Below, in pieces: positions 41,823 to 50,176 of a stretch of DNA of 64,000 nucleotides. Each line of letters starts with the position of its first letter. Within the stretch, counting starts at the first letter, position 1. A program made the position numbers and the translations under genes. This DNA is from CAZADH01 sp964483805 (lineage in GTDB: Bacteria; Muiribacteriota; Ozemobacteria; Ozemobacterales; Ozemobacteraceae): NCBI GenBank assembly GCA_964483805.1, contig CAZADH010000002.1, positions 30,539 through 94,538 of the forward strand, read 5' to 3'. The notes under the pieces were generated by a model. It ran no database searches, was not told the origin of the DNA, and was given only the letters and a program-made list of their open reading frames with translations.

Positions 41823-44800
41823 ATGAAACGGTATTCTTGGCTGTTGATGGTGGGGATGGTTCTGGCAACCACGCTGACCCTGGTGGGGTGTAATGCGGGC
41901 AGCGTCGATTCGATTCAGGGGGCGTTGGCGCCGGCGACCAATGCGCCGAGTTACACCAACAGTGCCCAGGTGCGACTGGCGATCCGCCTCGATGACAATC
42001 ATCCGAATGCCGATATCCTGCGGCCTGCGATTCGTTCCTCGCACAAAGCGGCTGCCGAAGTCAGCCTGCGCCTGACCTCGATTCAGGTGGGTGCCGACTC
42101 CGACGACATCAAGAACCGCGTCATCATTCGTGCAGCAACGGCTACCGTCGAGAACGGGGTTGCGAACCTCGTGATCAACAATGTGCCGACGTTGCCGACG
42201 GTGGCCAACGTGCAGATCAACGGCGGCACCCTCGGCGGTCTGACCAGCTTCCACGGGGCGGCCGACCTGGTGTCGGGCGACAACAAAGTGGCCGTCAGCC
42301 CGTTCGGTTCGCGTCTGCGCCAGGATCTGACCGCCCACGTGCTCGAGTGCGCGGTGACTTCGCGAAGCCTGGTCGCACGCGCGCTGGGCAACATGACCGA
42401 AGACGCCAAGGGCGTGGTCAACTCGCTGGCGAATCGCACCCAGACCGCTCTGGGCGTGAACGAAACGGCTTTCAACAAGTACGCAGAAAAACGCAACCTC
42501 TCGACGATGACCAAGATCCAGGTCAGTTCCGACAAGAACGCGATTCTGGGTTATCAGTCGGGTCGGGTTCTCTGGAGCAAGGGCAACCTCGACATCTGGA
42601 ACGAGGGCGACTTCTGGAGTTTCTCGCCCATCGATGTTCTGTTCAGCTCGATCCTGCGGCAGGGTCTCGACGGCGTGGGTTACCTGACCTGTGCCCACAG
42701 CACGCACTTCCCGTTCGCGGTTGTTAAAATCGACGCGGCCAGCGGCACCCGTCTGGCCTACGTGCGCAACCGTGGCCAGTGTGACGCGGCTTTCGCCCTG
42801 CCCGACGGCTCGATCGTCGTGGGTGGCACGCATGCCGACAAGGGTTGCCCCGTGTTGTTCCGCTGGAACGGCACCGAGAGCGGCATCACCGAGTCGGATC
42901 TCGGCCCGGCGCAGAACCTTGCGTGGGCGAAGTACTTCGACGGTCGCGATGGTGTTTCGGCCGACAACCTGCGCGGCACTGCTTCTGAACCGTATCCTGC
43001 GGTGTTGAGCGTGCAATACGACGGCAATAGCGTCATTCTCGCCGCCGTGCGCGATGCGCAGAACAACAAGGTCAAGAACTACCGCTTCGACGCGACCACG
43101 GGCAATCGCCTCGGTGAGCCGGTTGTCGCGGTACCGAACCAGATGCCAACCTGCGCCATCACTGCTCCGGCAAGTGGTTCGCAGCAGGCCGAGGGTTCGC
43201 CGGTCACGCTGGCCGCCAATGCCGCCGACAACGACGGCATCATCACCAAGGTCGAATTCATGATCGATGGCGCGCTCGTCGGTGCCGCGACCACGACCCC
43301 GTATATGATTTCATGGGCGCGCCCGCTGGCGGGCACGCATGTGCTCACCGCCAAGGCTTACGACAACTCCGGCGCCGTGAAGACCTCCGCGGCCATTGCC
43401 TTCTCGGTCGGTTCAAAGACCAACCTGCCGCCGAGTGTCGAACTGAGCTCGCCGTTCAACGGTGAGGTGTTCCAGGGTGGCATGACCATCACCGTGACGG
43501 CTTCCGCTTGGGACGCCGACGGCGAAGTGACCAAGGTCGAGTTCTTCGACGGCACCAACAAACTTGGCGAAGCGGTGCGCTCGCCGTTCATCTTCTCATG
43601 GTCGAATCCAGCGGTCGGCAACCACACGTTGACCGCCAAGGCAACCGACAACACCGGTGCGACCAAAACATCGTCGTCGGTGAATGTCACCGTCGAAGCA
43701 GTCGCCGTGGGTCCGACGGTGTCGATCGCCTCTCCTACCGAGGGAACCTCGTTCAAGACGACCGACAACATCACGCTCTCGGCCACGGTTACCGCGCCCG
43801 AGGGTATCAACCGGGTCGAGTTCCTCAACGGCAGCACCGTTCTCACATCGAAGACGGCCGAGCCGTATTCTCATGTATTTACGATTCCCACTGCCGGTTC
43901 GTATGTTCTGACCGTGAAGGTTGTCGATGCCAAGGGCAACATCAAGCAGGCTTCGGTCAACGTCACCATCAACTCGGCCACCGTCGAAGAACCGACAGTC
44001 ACCTTGAACTCTCCGATCAACGGCTCGAGCTTTGCCGTGGGAGACCCGATTTCGTTGACGGCGGCTGCGGCTGTCGGCGGCGCAGACACGATCACCCGCG
44101 TCGATTTCTTTCAGGGCAGTTCATTGATCGGTTCGGCGTCGATGTCACCATTCATCTATCAATGGACCCCGTGGGGCGTCGGCACGTTCACGATCACGGC
44201 GCGCGCCTACACTTCGGCAGGGGCCATCAAGAACTCTGCGCCGGTGACGATTCGCGTGGCCGCACGACCCGAGGTCAGCATCGGCATGCCGACCAACGGC
44301 ATGCAGTTCAACCAGGGCGCCATGGTCGGCATCAGTGCCTATGCCAACGTCGGCGGCGACATGTTCGCGATCAAGCGCGTCGAGTTCTACGTCGACAACC
44401 AACTGGTCGCGTCCATGAGCATGAGTCCGTTCTATTACTCATATATGGGCGCAACACCAGGGTCGCATACAGTGTATGCACGGGCGATCTCGAATGACGA
44501 TGTGACTCAGGATTCGCCAATCGTCACCTTCGGCGTGGTCTCGAACACCCCGCCAACGGTGAGTGTGACCAGCCCGACGCCGGGAAGCACCTTGACGGTC
44601 GGCACATCGGTCTATGTCATAGTGACCGCCAACGACACCGATGGCTCGGTCAGTTCTGTCGACATCTATGACAACGGCGCCTGGGTCGGTGCCGCAAACC
44701 GCGACCCGACCGATCAAACCCGTTGGACCTTCCCGTGGATGGGTGCCAGTGGCGGTCAGCACGCGTTGACCGCGCGGGCGAATGACAACGGTGGCGCCAT

Positions 44801-45869
44801 GACCGAATCGTCGGTGGTGAACTTCTCGTTGGCCGATACGGCACCGCCATACATCGTGACACGTTCGCCGAGTCAGAGCGCAAGTGGCGTCCTCGTGGGG
44901 CAGACGATTCAGCTCAACTTCAACGAGAAGTTGAACCCTGACACCATCAACAGCAACAACATCATGCTGCGCCAGGGTGCCACCTTCGAGAGCGGTTCCA
45001 ACGTGATGGGCAACGTGACCTACTTCAACCAGGGCGGAACCATGGAATCCACGGTTGTCACGTTCACGCCGTCCTCACAGCTCAGCTTCGGGCAGATGTA
45101 CTGGGTGCGTGTGGTCGGCGGGTCGGCGGGCCTCAAAGACCTGGCAGGCAACGGCCTCACCGGAGAATATGCAACCGACTTCGTAACCTGGAACTTCAAC
45201 ACTCAGTCCCGCACAGCATTCGAGTCTCTGTCGGCGGGTAACTACATTTCTTACGGCGGGTTCAAATGGATCAAACTCAACGACCGTCGCATGATCATCA
45301 CCGAATCGACCCGGCCAGGGTATGGCATCGGTTTCGATCAAGACGGGCACAACCTGTTTGAGCCGAGTGGCACGTATGCCAACAACGTTGGTGCCTATCT
45401 GAACGGAACCGGCAACTGGAGCGGCATTGGGTTCTATGCAGACCTGACGAACAAAGACTGGCTCGAGCAGTATCAATTCGATCGTCAGTGCTACACCGGC
45501 ACGATGAACGCAGACGGGACGGGCGATCTGGCGGTCTCGGGTTCGCCGAATCCGGTAACCATGCCGGGGGCTTGGGTGGGCCTGCTGTCGGTCGCCGATT
45601 GGATCGGACTGGACGCGACGACCCGCGACAAGATCAAGCCGACTCAGGCGGGAACCTGGGCCATGTGGCTGCTGACCCCATATCTGAACAACGAGCCGAC
45701 CAATCAGGCGATCTACATGGTGAACCAGAACGGTGTGGTCTCCTACCAGATCTACGATGTCACCACCGGTGGTTCCGAAGTTCGCCCCGTCGTTCAATTG
45801 AGGTCGGGTTACCTGTTCATTCAGGGCGGCTCAGGCACCGAGTCTGACCCGTACCAACTGACCCAGTAA
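41823..45869 (+). CDS. Surface lipoprotein with tandem Ig-like repeats
   Basis: This 1348-residue protein has a lipoprotein signal peptide with lipobox LVGC (C23). An N-terminal domain (about 25-430) precedes about seven tandem bacterial Ig-like repeats of about 90 residues (430-1010). These share the pattern P....G....G..V.L.A.A.D.DG.I..VEF..DG..VG....PY...W....G.H.LTA.A.D..G. A Big_5/SbsA-like Ig domain follows (about 1015-1125, APPYIVTRSPSQSASGV), then a C-terminal domain ending RPVVQLRSGYLFIQGGSGT, which resembles DUF6273-type surface domains. Probable cell-surface adhesion or structural role. GAGGAGGGG precedes the ATG. A terminator follows 26 bp after the stop. Confidence 0.85.
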   Translation: MKRYSWLLMVGMVLATTLTLVGCNAGSVDSIQGALAPATNAPSYTNSAQVRLAIRLDDNHPNADILRPAIRSSHKAAAEVSLRLTSIQVGADSDDIKNRVIIRAATATVENGVANLVINNVPTLPTVANVQINGGTLGGLTSFHGAADLVSGDNKVAVSPFGSRLRQDLTAHVLECAVTSRSLVARALGNMTEDAKGVVNSLANRTQTALGVNETAFNKYAEKRNLSTMTKIQVSSDKNAILGYQSGRVLWSKGNLDIWNEGDFWSFSPIDVLFSSILRQGLDGVGYLTCAHSTHFPFAVVKIDAASGTRLAYVRNRGQCDAAFALPDGSIVVGGTHADKGCPVLFRWNGTESGITESDLGPAQNLAWAKYFDGRDGVSADNLRGTASEPYPAVLSVQYDGNSVILAAVRDAQNNKVKNYRFDATTGNRLGEPVVAVPNQMPTCAITAPASGSQQAEGSPVTLAANAADNDGIITKVEFMIDGALVGAATTTPYMISWARPLAGTHVLTAKAYDNSGAVKTSAAIAFSVGSKTNLPPSVELSSPFNGEVFQGGMTITVTASAWDADGEVTKVEFFDGTNKLGEAVRSPFIFSWSNPAVGNHTLTAKATDNTGATKTSSSVNVTVEAVAVGPTVSIASPTEGTSFKTTDNITLSATVTAPEGINRVEFLNGSTVLTSKTAEPYSHVFTIPTAGSYVLTVKVVDAKGNIKQASVNVTINSATVEEPTVTLNSPINGSSFAVGDPISLTAAAAVGGADTITRVDFFQGSSLIGSASMSPFIYQWTPWGVGTFTITARAYTSAGAIKNSAPVTIRVAARPEVSIGMPTNGMQFNQGAMVGISAYANVGGDMFAIKRVEFYVDNQLVASMSMSPFYYSYMGATPGSHTVYARAISNDDVTQDSPIVTFGVVSNTPPTVSVTSPTPGSTLTVGTSVYVIVTANDTDGSVSSVDIYDNGAWVGAANRDPTDQTRWTFPWMGASGGQHALTARANDNGGAMTESSVVNFSLADTAPPYIVTRSPSQSASGVLVGQTIQLNFNEKLNPDTINSNNIMLRQGATFESGSNVMGNVTYFNQGGTMESTVVTFTPSSQLSFGQMYWVRVVGGSAGLKDLAGNGLTGEYATDFVTWNFNTQSRTAFESLSAGNYISYGGFKWIKLNDRRMIITESTRPGYGIGFDQDGHNLFEPSGTYANNVGAYLNGTGNWSGIGFYADLTNKDWLEQYQFDRQCYTGTMNADGTGDLAVSGSPNPVTMPGAWVGLLSVADWIGLDATTRDKIKPTQAGTWAMWLLTPYLNNEPTNQAIYMVNQNGVVSYQIYDVTTGGSEVRPVVQLRSGYLFIQGGSGTESDPYQLTQ
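44466..44478. repeat. AATAC-N3-GTATT motif, CATAC-AGT-GTATG
   Basis: A perfect inverted repeat, GCATAC-AGT-GTATGC over 15 bp, inside the Ig-repeat lipoprotein gene. Confidence 0.7.
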
Positions 45870-45895
45870 TCCCCGCCAGAGAGGGGAACCCAGAG

Positions 45896-45926
45896 GCCCG
45901 CAGCCGGCAACGGCTGCGGGCCTTTT
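45896..45926 (+). terminator. Rho-independent terminator after the lipoprotein gene
   Basis: A perfect 11-bp stem GCCCGCAGCCG (45896-45906) pairs with CGGCTGCGGGC (45911-45921) across GCAA, followed by CTTTTC. Confidence 0.85.
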
Positions 45927-46021
45927 CATTGGGACGATCACCGCGGCCCACTGCTGTGGCGTCCGTTCGCCGGCGACAAAACACGACGCGACCCAACGCC
46001 CTGCCGAAGAGATCTGGGGCC

Positions 46022-46055
46022 GCCCGCGCACGATGCGCGTTGTGCAACGGGGCCG
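46022..46055. repeat. GC-rich hairpin repeat, copy B
   Basis: GCCCGCGCACGATGCGCG, then TTGTGCAACGGGGCCG. The stem GCGCA-CGA-TGCGC is perfect, and the CGGGGCCG end matches copies A and C. Confidence 0.55.
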
Positions 46056-46213
46056 TTTGTTGCTCGCAGCACACTGGCCCCGGTAAATGCGCAGCGCATG
46101 GATGGCGACAACACACTGGGGCACGCCTTCCTGATTTCATGCCTCTCATGCCATGGCAGTGTCACGGAGTTCAGCCTCGAGACCGACCGACAACAAAATG
46201 CACCACGCGAGAC

Positions 46214-46243
46214 ATCGCCCCGCCACTCAAGCGGCGGGGCGAT
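46214..46243 (-). terminator. Terminator-like hairpin for the PilX-like gene
   Basis: A perfect 11-bp stem ATCGCCCCGCC (46214-46224) pairs with GGCGGGGCGAT (46233-46243) across 8 nt, 34 bp after the stop of the minus-strand gene. No clear T-tract. Confidence 0.5.
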
Positions 46244-46264
46244 ACCGAACAGCCAGAGAAGTAA

Positions 46265-46277
46265 TGGACGATGTATT
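46265..46277. repeat. AATAC-N3-GTATT motif variant, TGGAC-GAT-GTATT
   Basis: Lies at the 3' end of the PilX-like gene, as GATGTATTTACATC, which is itself an inverted repeat GATGTA-TT-TACATC. It touches the stop codon region of that gene. Confidence 0.5.
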
Positions 46278-48025
46278 TACATCGTCGCCTCGACCTCGCG
46301 CCAACCGATGATCTCTTTCTTGACCGAGACCTCGTATTTCTCGCTCAGCCCGGTCTTCTTGTTGACCGAGAAGTCGTAACTCGACTGCGACAGGATCTCC
46401 TGCCAGTTGAAATACTTGACCGTCACGTCGTTGGGCAGCTTGCTGCGGTCGAAGTAGTCAGAGGCGAGATTGCCGATCACTTCGAGATTGATCAGCTTCT
46501 TCATTTTGCTGTCGGTGTCGGTATTGAAACCACCCTGAGCGTAGAAACTGCCTTCCCAGTGCGGCGTGTAATCGATGAACGGGTGGGTGATGCCGAACCG
46601 CGACCAGTCGCTGTCGTGGTGCGGTTTATAGACGATTTTGCCCGTGAGCGGGTTTTCTTTCGAGTGGTCGAACTGGGTGTCGCGCACAGCAATGATGCCG
46701 ACCGACGAGGGCTCACCCTTGTCGTCGGGCAGGGTGACGACATCGCCACCGATGTAGATATTGCCCTCGACAACCAGCAGCCCCTTGCCCTTGACCCAGC
46801 CTTCGAGGAAGACATCACCCTTGATGTAGGTCAAGCCGTTGATCTCGACGGCACGACTGGTGTCGTGGGCCTTGGTCGGATTGCTCAACCACCCGGCATA
46901 TTTGGCCGGCACGTTGCGCCAGTTGCCGTAGCCGTAGAGCGGCACGACCTTGTTGTAGGTCACCTGCTGCGTCCCATACGCCTCACGGAAATGAATGTCT
47001 TGGAAATACTTGCCGTGGGTCGGGTTCTCGACCGGATCGACCACGCGATTCGCCAGCCGCTTGTAGACGTTGTTCGGATACAGGTTGATCTGCTTGTCTT
47101 CGTAGGCCTCGACCTTGGTTGTATTGGCGTTGTATGGCTCACGCACCGACGCCCACCAGGGCCAGTTGAACAACCCCTGCCATTTGTTGTAGTGGCGGTC
47201 TATCGGCTGATCGGAGTATTCGACCTTCTGGGTGTCGTAGAACGTCGCCCCTCCGTTCCAACCGGTCCAGCCCATGCCCATGTCGAGCCACGGATGCTGC
47301 AGTTCGTTTTTGAACTGGGTCAGCATCATCCATTTGGTCAGGTCGACCACGGCGCCGTTCTTGGCGTACACCCGCCCACCCTTCACGGTAAAGCCCCATG
47401 GATCCCAGAAGTCGAACGGCTTGACCTTGAACGAATCGGGATGGGTGTCGTTGAAATAGAGGCCATGGCTCGGGGCGATCATGCCCACCGAATCACCAGG
47501 GAAGGTCCGTTGCACGCGGACCGCTTTCACTTCCTTCTTCAACATGACCTGCCGCTTGGTGCCGTGGAACTCGCCCATCGCCTCGATGGTCAGCCAGCCA
47601 CCGCGAATGAGATCGGCCGGCAGACCGGCGGCAGCAACCTCTTTGGCCGCATCGGGATTGCGCTTCCAGGACAGCCGGCCCTTAACGTGCCCTTCTTTGA
47701 TCAACGGTTCGATGCCGGCAGCCCGCCCCTCGAGAATGCCCAGATCGATGGGCAGACTCTGTTCGTCGCTGGTGGTGATCATTTTGTAGATCGGGTTGTT
47801 GGCCGTGTTCATCTGCTTTTTGATGGTGAACAGACCTTCATCGATGCCGGCCTCGGCCAGCATCAAGGCAACGGTACCGTCGACGTAGTTCTCGGTCAGG
47901 TGCACCTCGCTGCGCAACAGGAAGATCAGCCCGTAGACCATGATGGTGATGATCATGATCGTAGCGAGAATGAAGAAGAGCGCGACACCCTTGCGTTTCG
48001 GGGTCAGCGAGCGAAGCGGATTCAT
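46277..48025 (-). CDS. PilX-like pilus-associated exported protein
   Basis: This 582-residue protein has a basic N-terminus (MNPLRSLTPKRKG) followed by one long hydrophobic helix (GVALFFILATIMIITIMVYGLIFLL), then RSEVHLTENYVDGTVALMLAEAGIDE. This is the pattern of PilX-type minor pilus assembly proteins (PilX_N): no strict prepilin Glu at +5, but the same helix and the later E/N-rich segment. The large C-terminal part has beta-rich segments (TYIKGDVFLEGWVKGKGLLVVEGNIYIGGDV) typical of big PilX-like surface proteins. GGGAGG lies 6-8 nt before the ATG. It probably works with the pilus genes upstream in the window. Confidence 0.65.
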   Translation of the reverse strand: MNPLRSLTPKRKGVALFFILATIMIITIMVYGLIFLLRSEVHLTENYVDGTVALMLAEAGIDEGLFTIKKQMNTANNPIYKMITTSDEQSLPIDLGILEGRAAGIEPLIKEGHVKGRLSWKRNPDAAKEVAAAGLPADLIRGGWLTIEAMGEFHGTKRQVMLKKEVKAVRVQRTFPGDSVGMIAPSHGLYFNDTHPDSFKVKPFDFWDPWGFTVKGGRVYAKNGAVVDLTKWMMLTQFKNELQHPWLDMGMGWTGWNGGATFYDTQKVEYSDQPIDRHYNKWQGLFNWPWWASVREPYNANTTKVEAYEDKQINLYPNNVYKRLANRVVDPVENPTHGKYFQDIHFREAYGTQQVTYNKVVPLYGYGNWRNVPAKYAGWLSNPTKAHDTSRAVEINGLTYIKGDVFLEGWVKGKGLLVVEGNIYIGGDVVTLPDDKGEPSSVGIIAVRDTQFDHSKENPLTGKIVYKPHHDSDWSRFGITHPFIDYTPHWEGSFYAQGGFNTDTDSKMKKLINLEVIGNLASDYFDRSKLPNDVTVKYFNWQEILSQSSYDFSVNKKTGLSEKYEVSVKKEIIGWREVEATM

Positions 48026-48201
48026 GGTTGCACCTCCCGGCGCCAGACGGTCGAACCGATCAATGCCGCAACCGAGGACGGTTACGCGTATCACCCTGAA
48101 TTATAGCAATCATGCGGGAGTACCGACAAGCAGTGAATGCGGCGCCCACGATGCAACGGGCCTCACGCTTGCAGCGCCGACCTGATCACCGCCAAAGCGA
48201 A

Positions 48202-48237
48202 GCGGCCCGCAAACGCCGTCGAGGCGCCGCGGGCCGC
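48202..48237 (-). terminator. Hairpin downstream of the small TM gene
   Basis: GCGGCCCGC (48202-48210) pairs with GCGGGCCGC (48229-48237), with an inner GCC/GGC pairing. It lies 23 bp after the stop of the minus-strand small gene; its T-tract is weak. Confidence 0.45.
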
Positions 48238-48259
48238 ATTGAAACGAAATCGGAGGACG

Positions 48260-48406
48260 TTATTTCAACAGGAAGAAATAGACGCCACCAACAATCACCA
48301 GGGTGATTACCGTGCGCAGCACGATGTTGGACAACGCTTCGGTGGGCGCTTCATGGATCGCGTCAGATTTCTGGTCGCCCGGGTTTTGCAGGTTATTGGT
48401 CGTCAT
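48260..48406 (-). CDS. 48-residue single-TM protein
   Basis: MTTNNLQNPG opens a hydrophilic half, and the second half is one TM helix (ALSNIVLRTVITLVIVGGVY) ending FFLLK. AGGAG lies 8 nt before the ATG at 48406, and a hairpin follows the stop, which together support a real gene. No family is recognised. The short cytosolic N-terminus and single helix suggest a small membrane regulator or accessory subunit; this is inference. Confidence 0.55.
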   Translation of the reverse strand: MTTNNLQNPGDQKSDAIHEAPTEALSNIVLRTVITLVIVGGVYFFLLK

Positions 48407-48500
48407 GGATCGAACTCCTTCAAAGTGTCGTATGGCGCTTGTGGCACCGCGAGATGGCGCAAATCTAATGAAACGGTCGCTCGAAAAGGGGGCGACCGAA

Positions 48501-48863
48501 TCAGCCATCGACGCGGGGTAACCTCGGACCGAGCAAGCCGTATTCTTCGGGAAGCCACGCAGTGGCAATCGCAGCGAAGGACTCACTGGGGGTCGTAACC
48601 TGCGCATCATCGTCGGTTGCTGCCGGCAAAGGGATTTCTTGCACGAGAACGGCGGCCAGCAGGCGCACCGAACGGGTCAAATCGCCGGTTGCAGTGCCGG
48701 TCCGCGTTGCCGGCGGCGCGATGGTTCCCGACGTCACCGGCGCCAAACACCGGCCGGCCGGGGGTTTGCCGGCCCGAAATTCGGAATCGGGAATGGCCAT
48801 GACGCCCTGGCAACACATGACCAGGGCAAGCAGCAATACCCCGACGACGCGAACAATATGCAT
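48501..48863 (-). CDS. Small exported protein, unknown function
   Basis: This 120-residue protein has a signal peptide (MHIVRVVGVLLLALVMCCQG, cleavage after VMA). The mature part is Ala/Thr/Pro-rich without recognised motifs. The start at 48863, not the in-frame ATG at 48875, is chosen because the -10 box TATGAT covers 48875; that makes this mRNA leaderless. It is divergent from the Gly-zipper gene at 49053. Confidence 0.55.
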   Translation of the reverse strand: MHIVRVVGVLLLALVMCCQGVMAIPDSEFRAGKPPAGRCLAPVTSGTIAPPATRTGTATGDLTRSVRLLAAVLVQEIPLPAATDDDAQVTTPSESFAAIATAWLPEEYGLLGPRLPRVDG

Positions 48864-48870
48864 GAACCGT

Positions 48871-48900
48871 ATCATACGGGAACGGACGGGCGTTGTCCAA
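48871..48900 (-). promoter_or_regulatory. Promoter of a leaderless exported-protein gene
   Basis: TTGGAC (48900-48895), an 18-nt spacer and TATGAT (48876-48871). The ATG at 48863 comes after 7 nt. Confidence 0.6.
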
Positions 48901-48957
48901 GTCTTCGTGTCGCGGGGGTGCAGACAAGAGAGTGGCGCACAACAAGGGTACCGCCTC

Positions 48958-48988
48958 TTGACGACCCGGCGCCGCGTTCTCCTATAAT
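48958..48988 (+). promoter_or_regulatory. Promoter of the Gly-zipper gene
   Basis: TTGACG (48958-48963), a 19-nt spacer and a perfect TATAAT (48983-48988), with a leader of about 58 nt that contains a ribosome site. Confidence 0.6.
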
Positions 48989-49052
48989 TGAATCGTCAAG
49001 CAGGCTCGTCTGCCAACCAATGACATTTCGGGTGCGGGCCGAAGGAGGTTTT

Positions 49053-49784
49053 ATGAATCCGAGCAGTCGCAAGAACCGGCGCCATCTGTCGGCGCTTCTG
49101 GCCGTGGTCATGATCCTGGGAAGTCTCATCGCGTTGCCGTTGCCGGCGCAAGCCGGTCTTCTGGGCACGGTCGGTGGGCTGGTCAAATCGGGTGTCAATC
49201 TCGCCGGCAGCGTTGCCGCCGCCTACATGGGTGGCGTGTTGGGCATCGCGCTCGGCGGTGGCCCGATCGGCATGGTGGTCGGCGCCGCAGCCGGTTACTG
49301 GTTGGGCGGCAAGGTCATGAAATGGACCACCGCCAACTGGGGCAACTTCTCGCTCGTCGCCGGCGCCGCCATGGGTGCCGTTCTCACCTTCGGTTCCGGA
49401 TTGCCTCTCCTGGGCATCGGTATCGTCGGCGGTGCCTTGATCGGCCGCGGTCTGGTGTGGGCGTGTAGCAAGATCAAGAGTCTGTTCACCAAGAAACAGC
49501 CATCGACAGCCGAACAGGCCGAAGGGTATCTCAAAGAGCTGACCGGTGGCGGCATTCCGCCGTTGCCCCCGCCGCCGCCAACCACTGCGGCTCCGGTGAC
49601 TCCGGCCACCCCGAAACCGGCGGCCCCGCCCATGGACGCCCAGGAGGCCTACAAGAAATACATGGCCGCCTTCAAGGTCTACATGGATGCAACTTCGAAG
49701 GGTGATTCCGCCGCCGCCCAGGCCGCTTATGCCGATTACCAGAAGTACATGGGGCTCTATCAGGAAGCCATGAAGGCCAAGTAA
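49053..49784 (+). CDS. Exported Gly-rich membrane-spanning protein
   Basis: This 243-residue protein has a signal peptide (about 1-34, ending LPLPAQA). Gly/Ala-rich hydrophobic segments with glycine-zipper spacing follow (GGVLGIALGGGPIGMVVGAAAGYWLGG and a second at about 105-135). A Pro-rich linker lies at about 170-200, and a C-terminal helix rich in Tyr, Lys and Ala (EAYKKYMAAFKVYM...YQKYMGLYQEAMKAK) ends the chain. The zipper segments suggest insertion into, or pairing within, a membrane. No named family. GGAGG precedes the ATG; a perfect terminator hairpin follows the stop. Confidence 0.65.
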   Translation: MNPSSRKNRRHLSALLAVVMILGSLIALPLPAQAGLLGTVGGLVKSGVNLAGSVAAAYMGGVLGIALGGGPIGMVVGAAAGYWLGGKVMKWTTANWGNFSLVAGAAMGAVLTFGSGLPLLGIGIVGGALIGRGLVWACSKIKSLFTKKQPSTAEQAEGYLKELTGGGIPPLPPPPPTTAAPVTPATPKPAAPPMDAQEAYKKYMAAFKVYMDATSKGDSAAAQAAYADYQKYMGLYQEAMKAK

Positions 49785-49800
49785 TCGCGTTTTCACCGAT

Positions 49801-49835
49801 GCGCCCCGTGGTCAACGACCACGGGGCGCGTTGCA
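49801..49835 (+). terminator. Terminator hairpin after the Gly-zipper gene
   Basis: A perfect 13-bp stem GCGCCCCGTGGTC (49801-49813) pairs with GACCACGGGGCGC (49817-49829) around AAC, followed by GTTGCATTT. Confidence 0.8.
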
Positions 49836-49885
49836 TTTGCGGCACATGATGGCGGCGGCCATTCACCCGCAACCGGCTGCCGAGA

Positions 49886-50164
49886 TCAGTCCGGGCGCAC
49901 CCACGACCAGAGGGTGATGACGATCGATACCAGCCCGAGACCCACGATCAACAGACCCACAGCAAAGAGTGAGTTCGTGTGGGCCTCGCGGGCTCGATCG
50001 GTCATCGACGAACCACCGTCGTCCGTCTCCTGCCCGGCCGCGCCGGGCGTCGCGGGTTCATCGTCGTCGTAATCAGCGAGCAGACCACGCCAGCGGCTGA
50101 ACCCGTAGAGCATCAACCCGGTGAACAGTAGAAAGAACCCCAAATCGAGAAGGGCGGCCCACAT
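49886..50164 (-). CDS. Small two-TM membrane protein
   Basis: This 92-residue protein has a TM at about 5-24, an acidic Asp/Glu-rich cytosolic or periplasmic loop (about 30-60) and a second TM at about 68-88. No family recognised. It is the last gene of a packed minus-strand operon, starting 12 bp after the polysaccharide deacetylase stop, so it is probably an accessory of that system. Confidence 0.6.
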   Translation of the reverse strand: MWAALLDLGFFLLFTGLMLYGFSRWRGLLADYDDDEPATPGAAGQETDDGGSSMTDRAREAHTNSLFAVGLLIVGLGLVSIVITLWSWVRPD

Positions 50165-50176
50165 GATCGCTGCCGC

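Larger units (their letters stand above)
45927..46276. other. 350-bp gene-free region between convergent genes
   Basis: No supported gene. It contains a GC-rich hairpin-repeat copy (46022-46055), a terminator-like hairpin for the minus-strand gene (46214-46243) and an AT-rich motif copy (46265-46277). Confidence 0.5.

Noticed and set aside
41808..43016. Minus-strand frame opposite the lipoprotein gene
   Set aside because: Antisense shadow; the plus strand has a lipobox, ribosome site and terminator.
46271..48106. 611-codon plus-strand frame opposite the PilX-like gene
   Set aside because: The minus-strand frame has a ribosome site, an N-terminal pilin-like helix and a sensible composition; the plus frame is its mirror.
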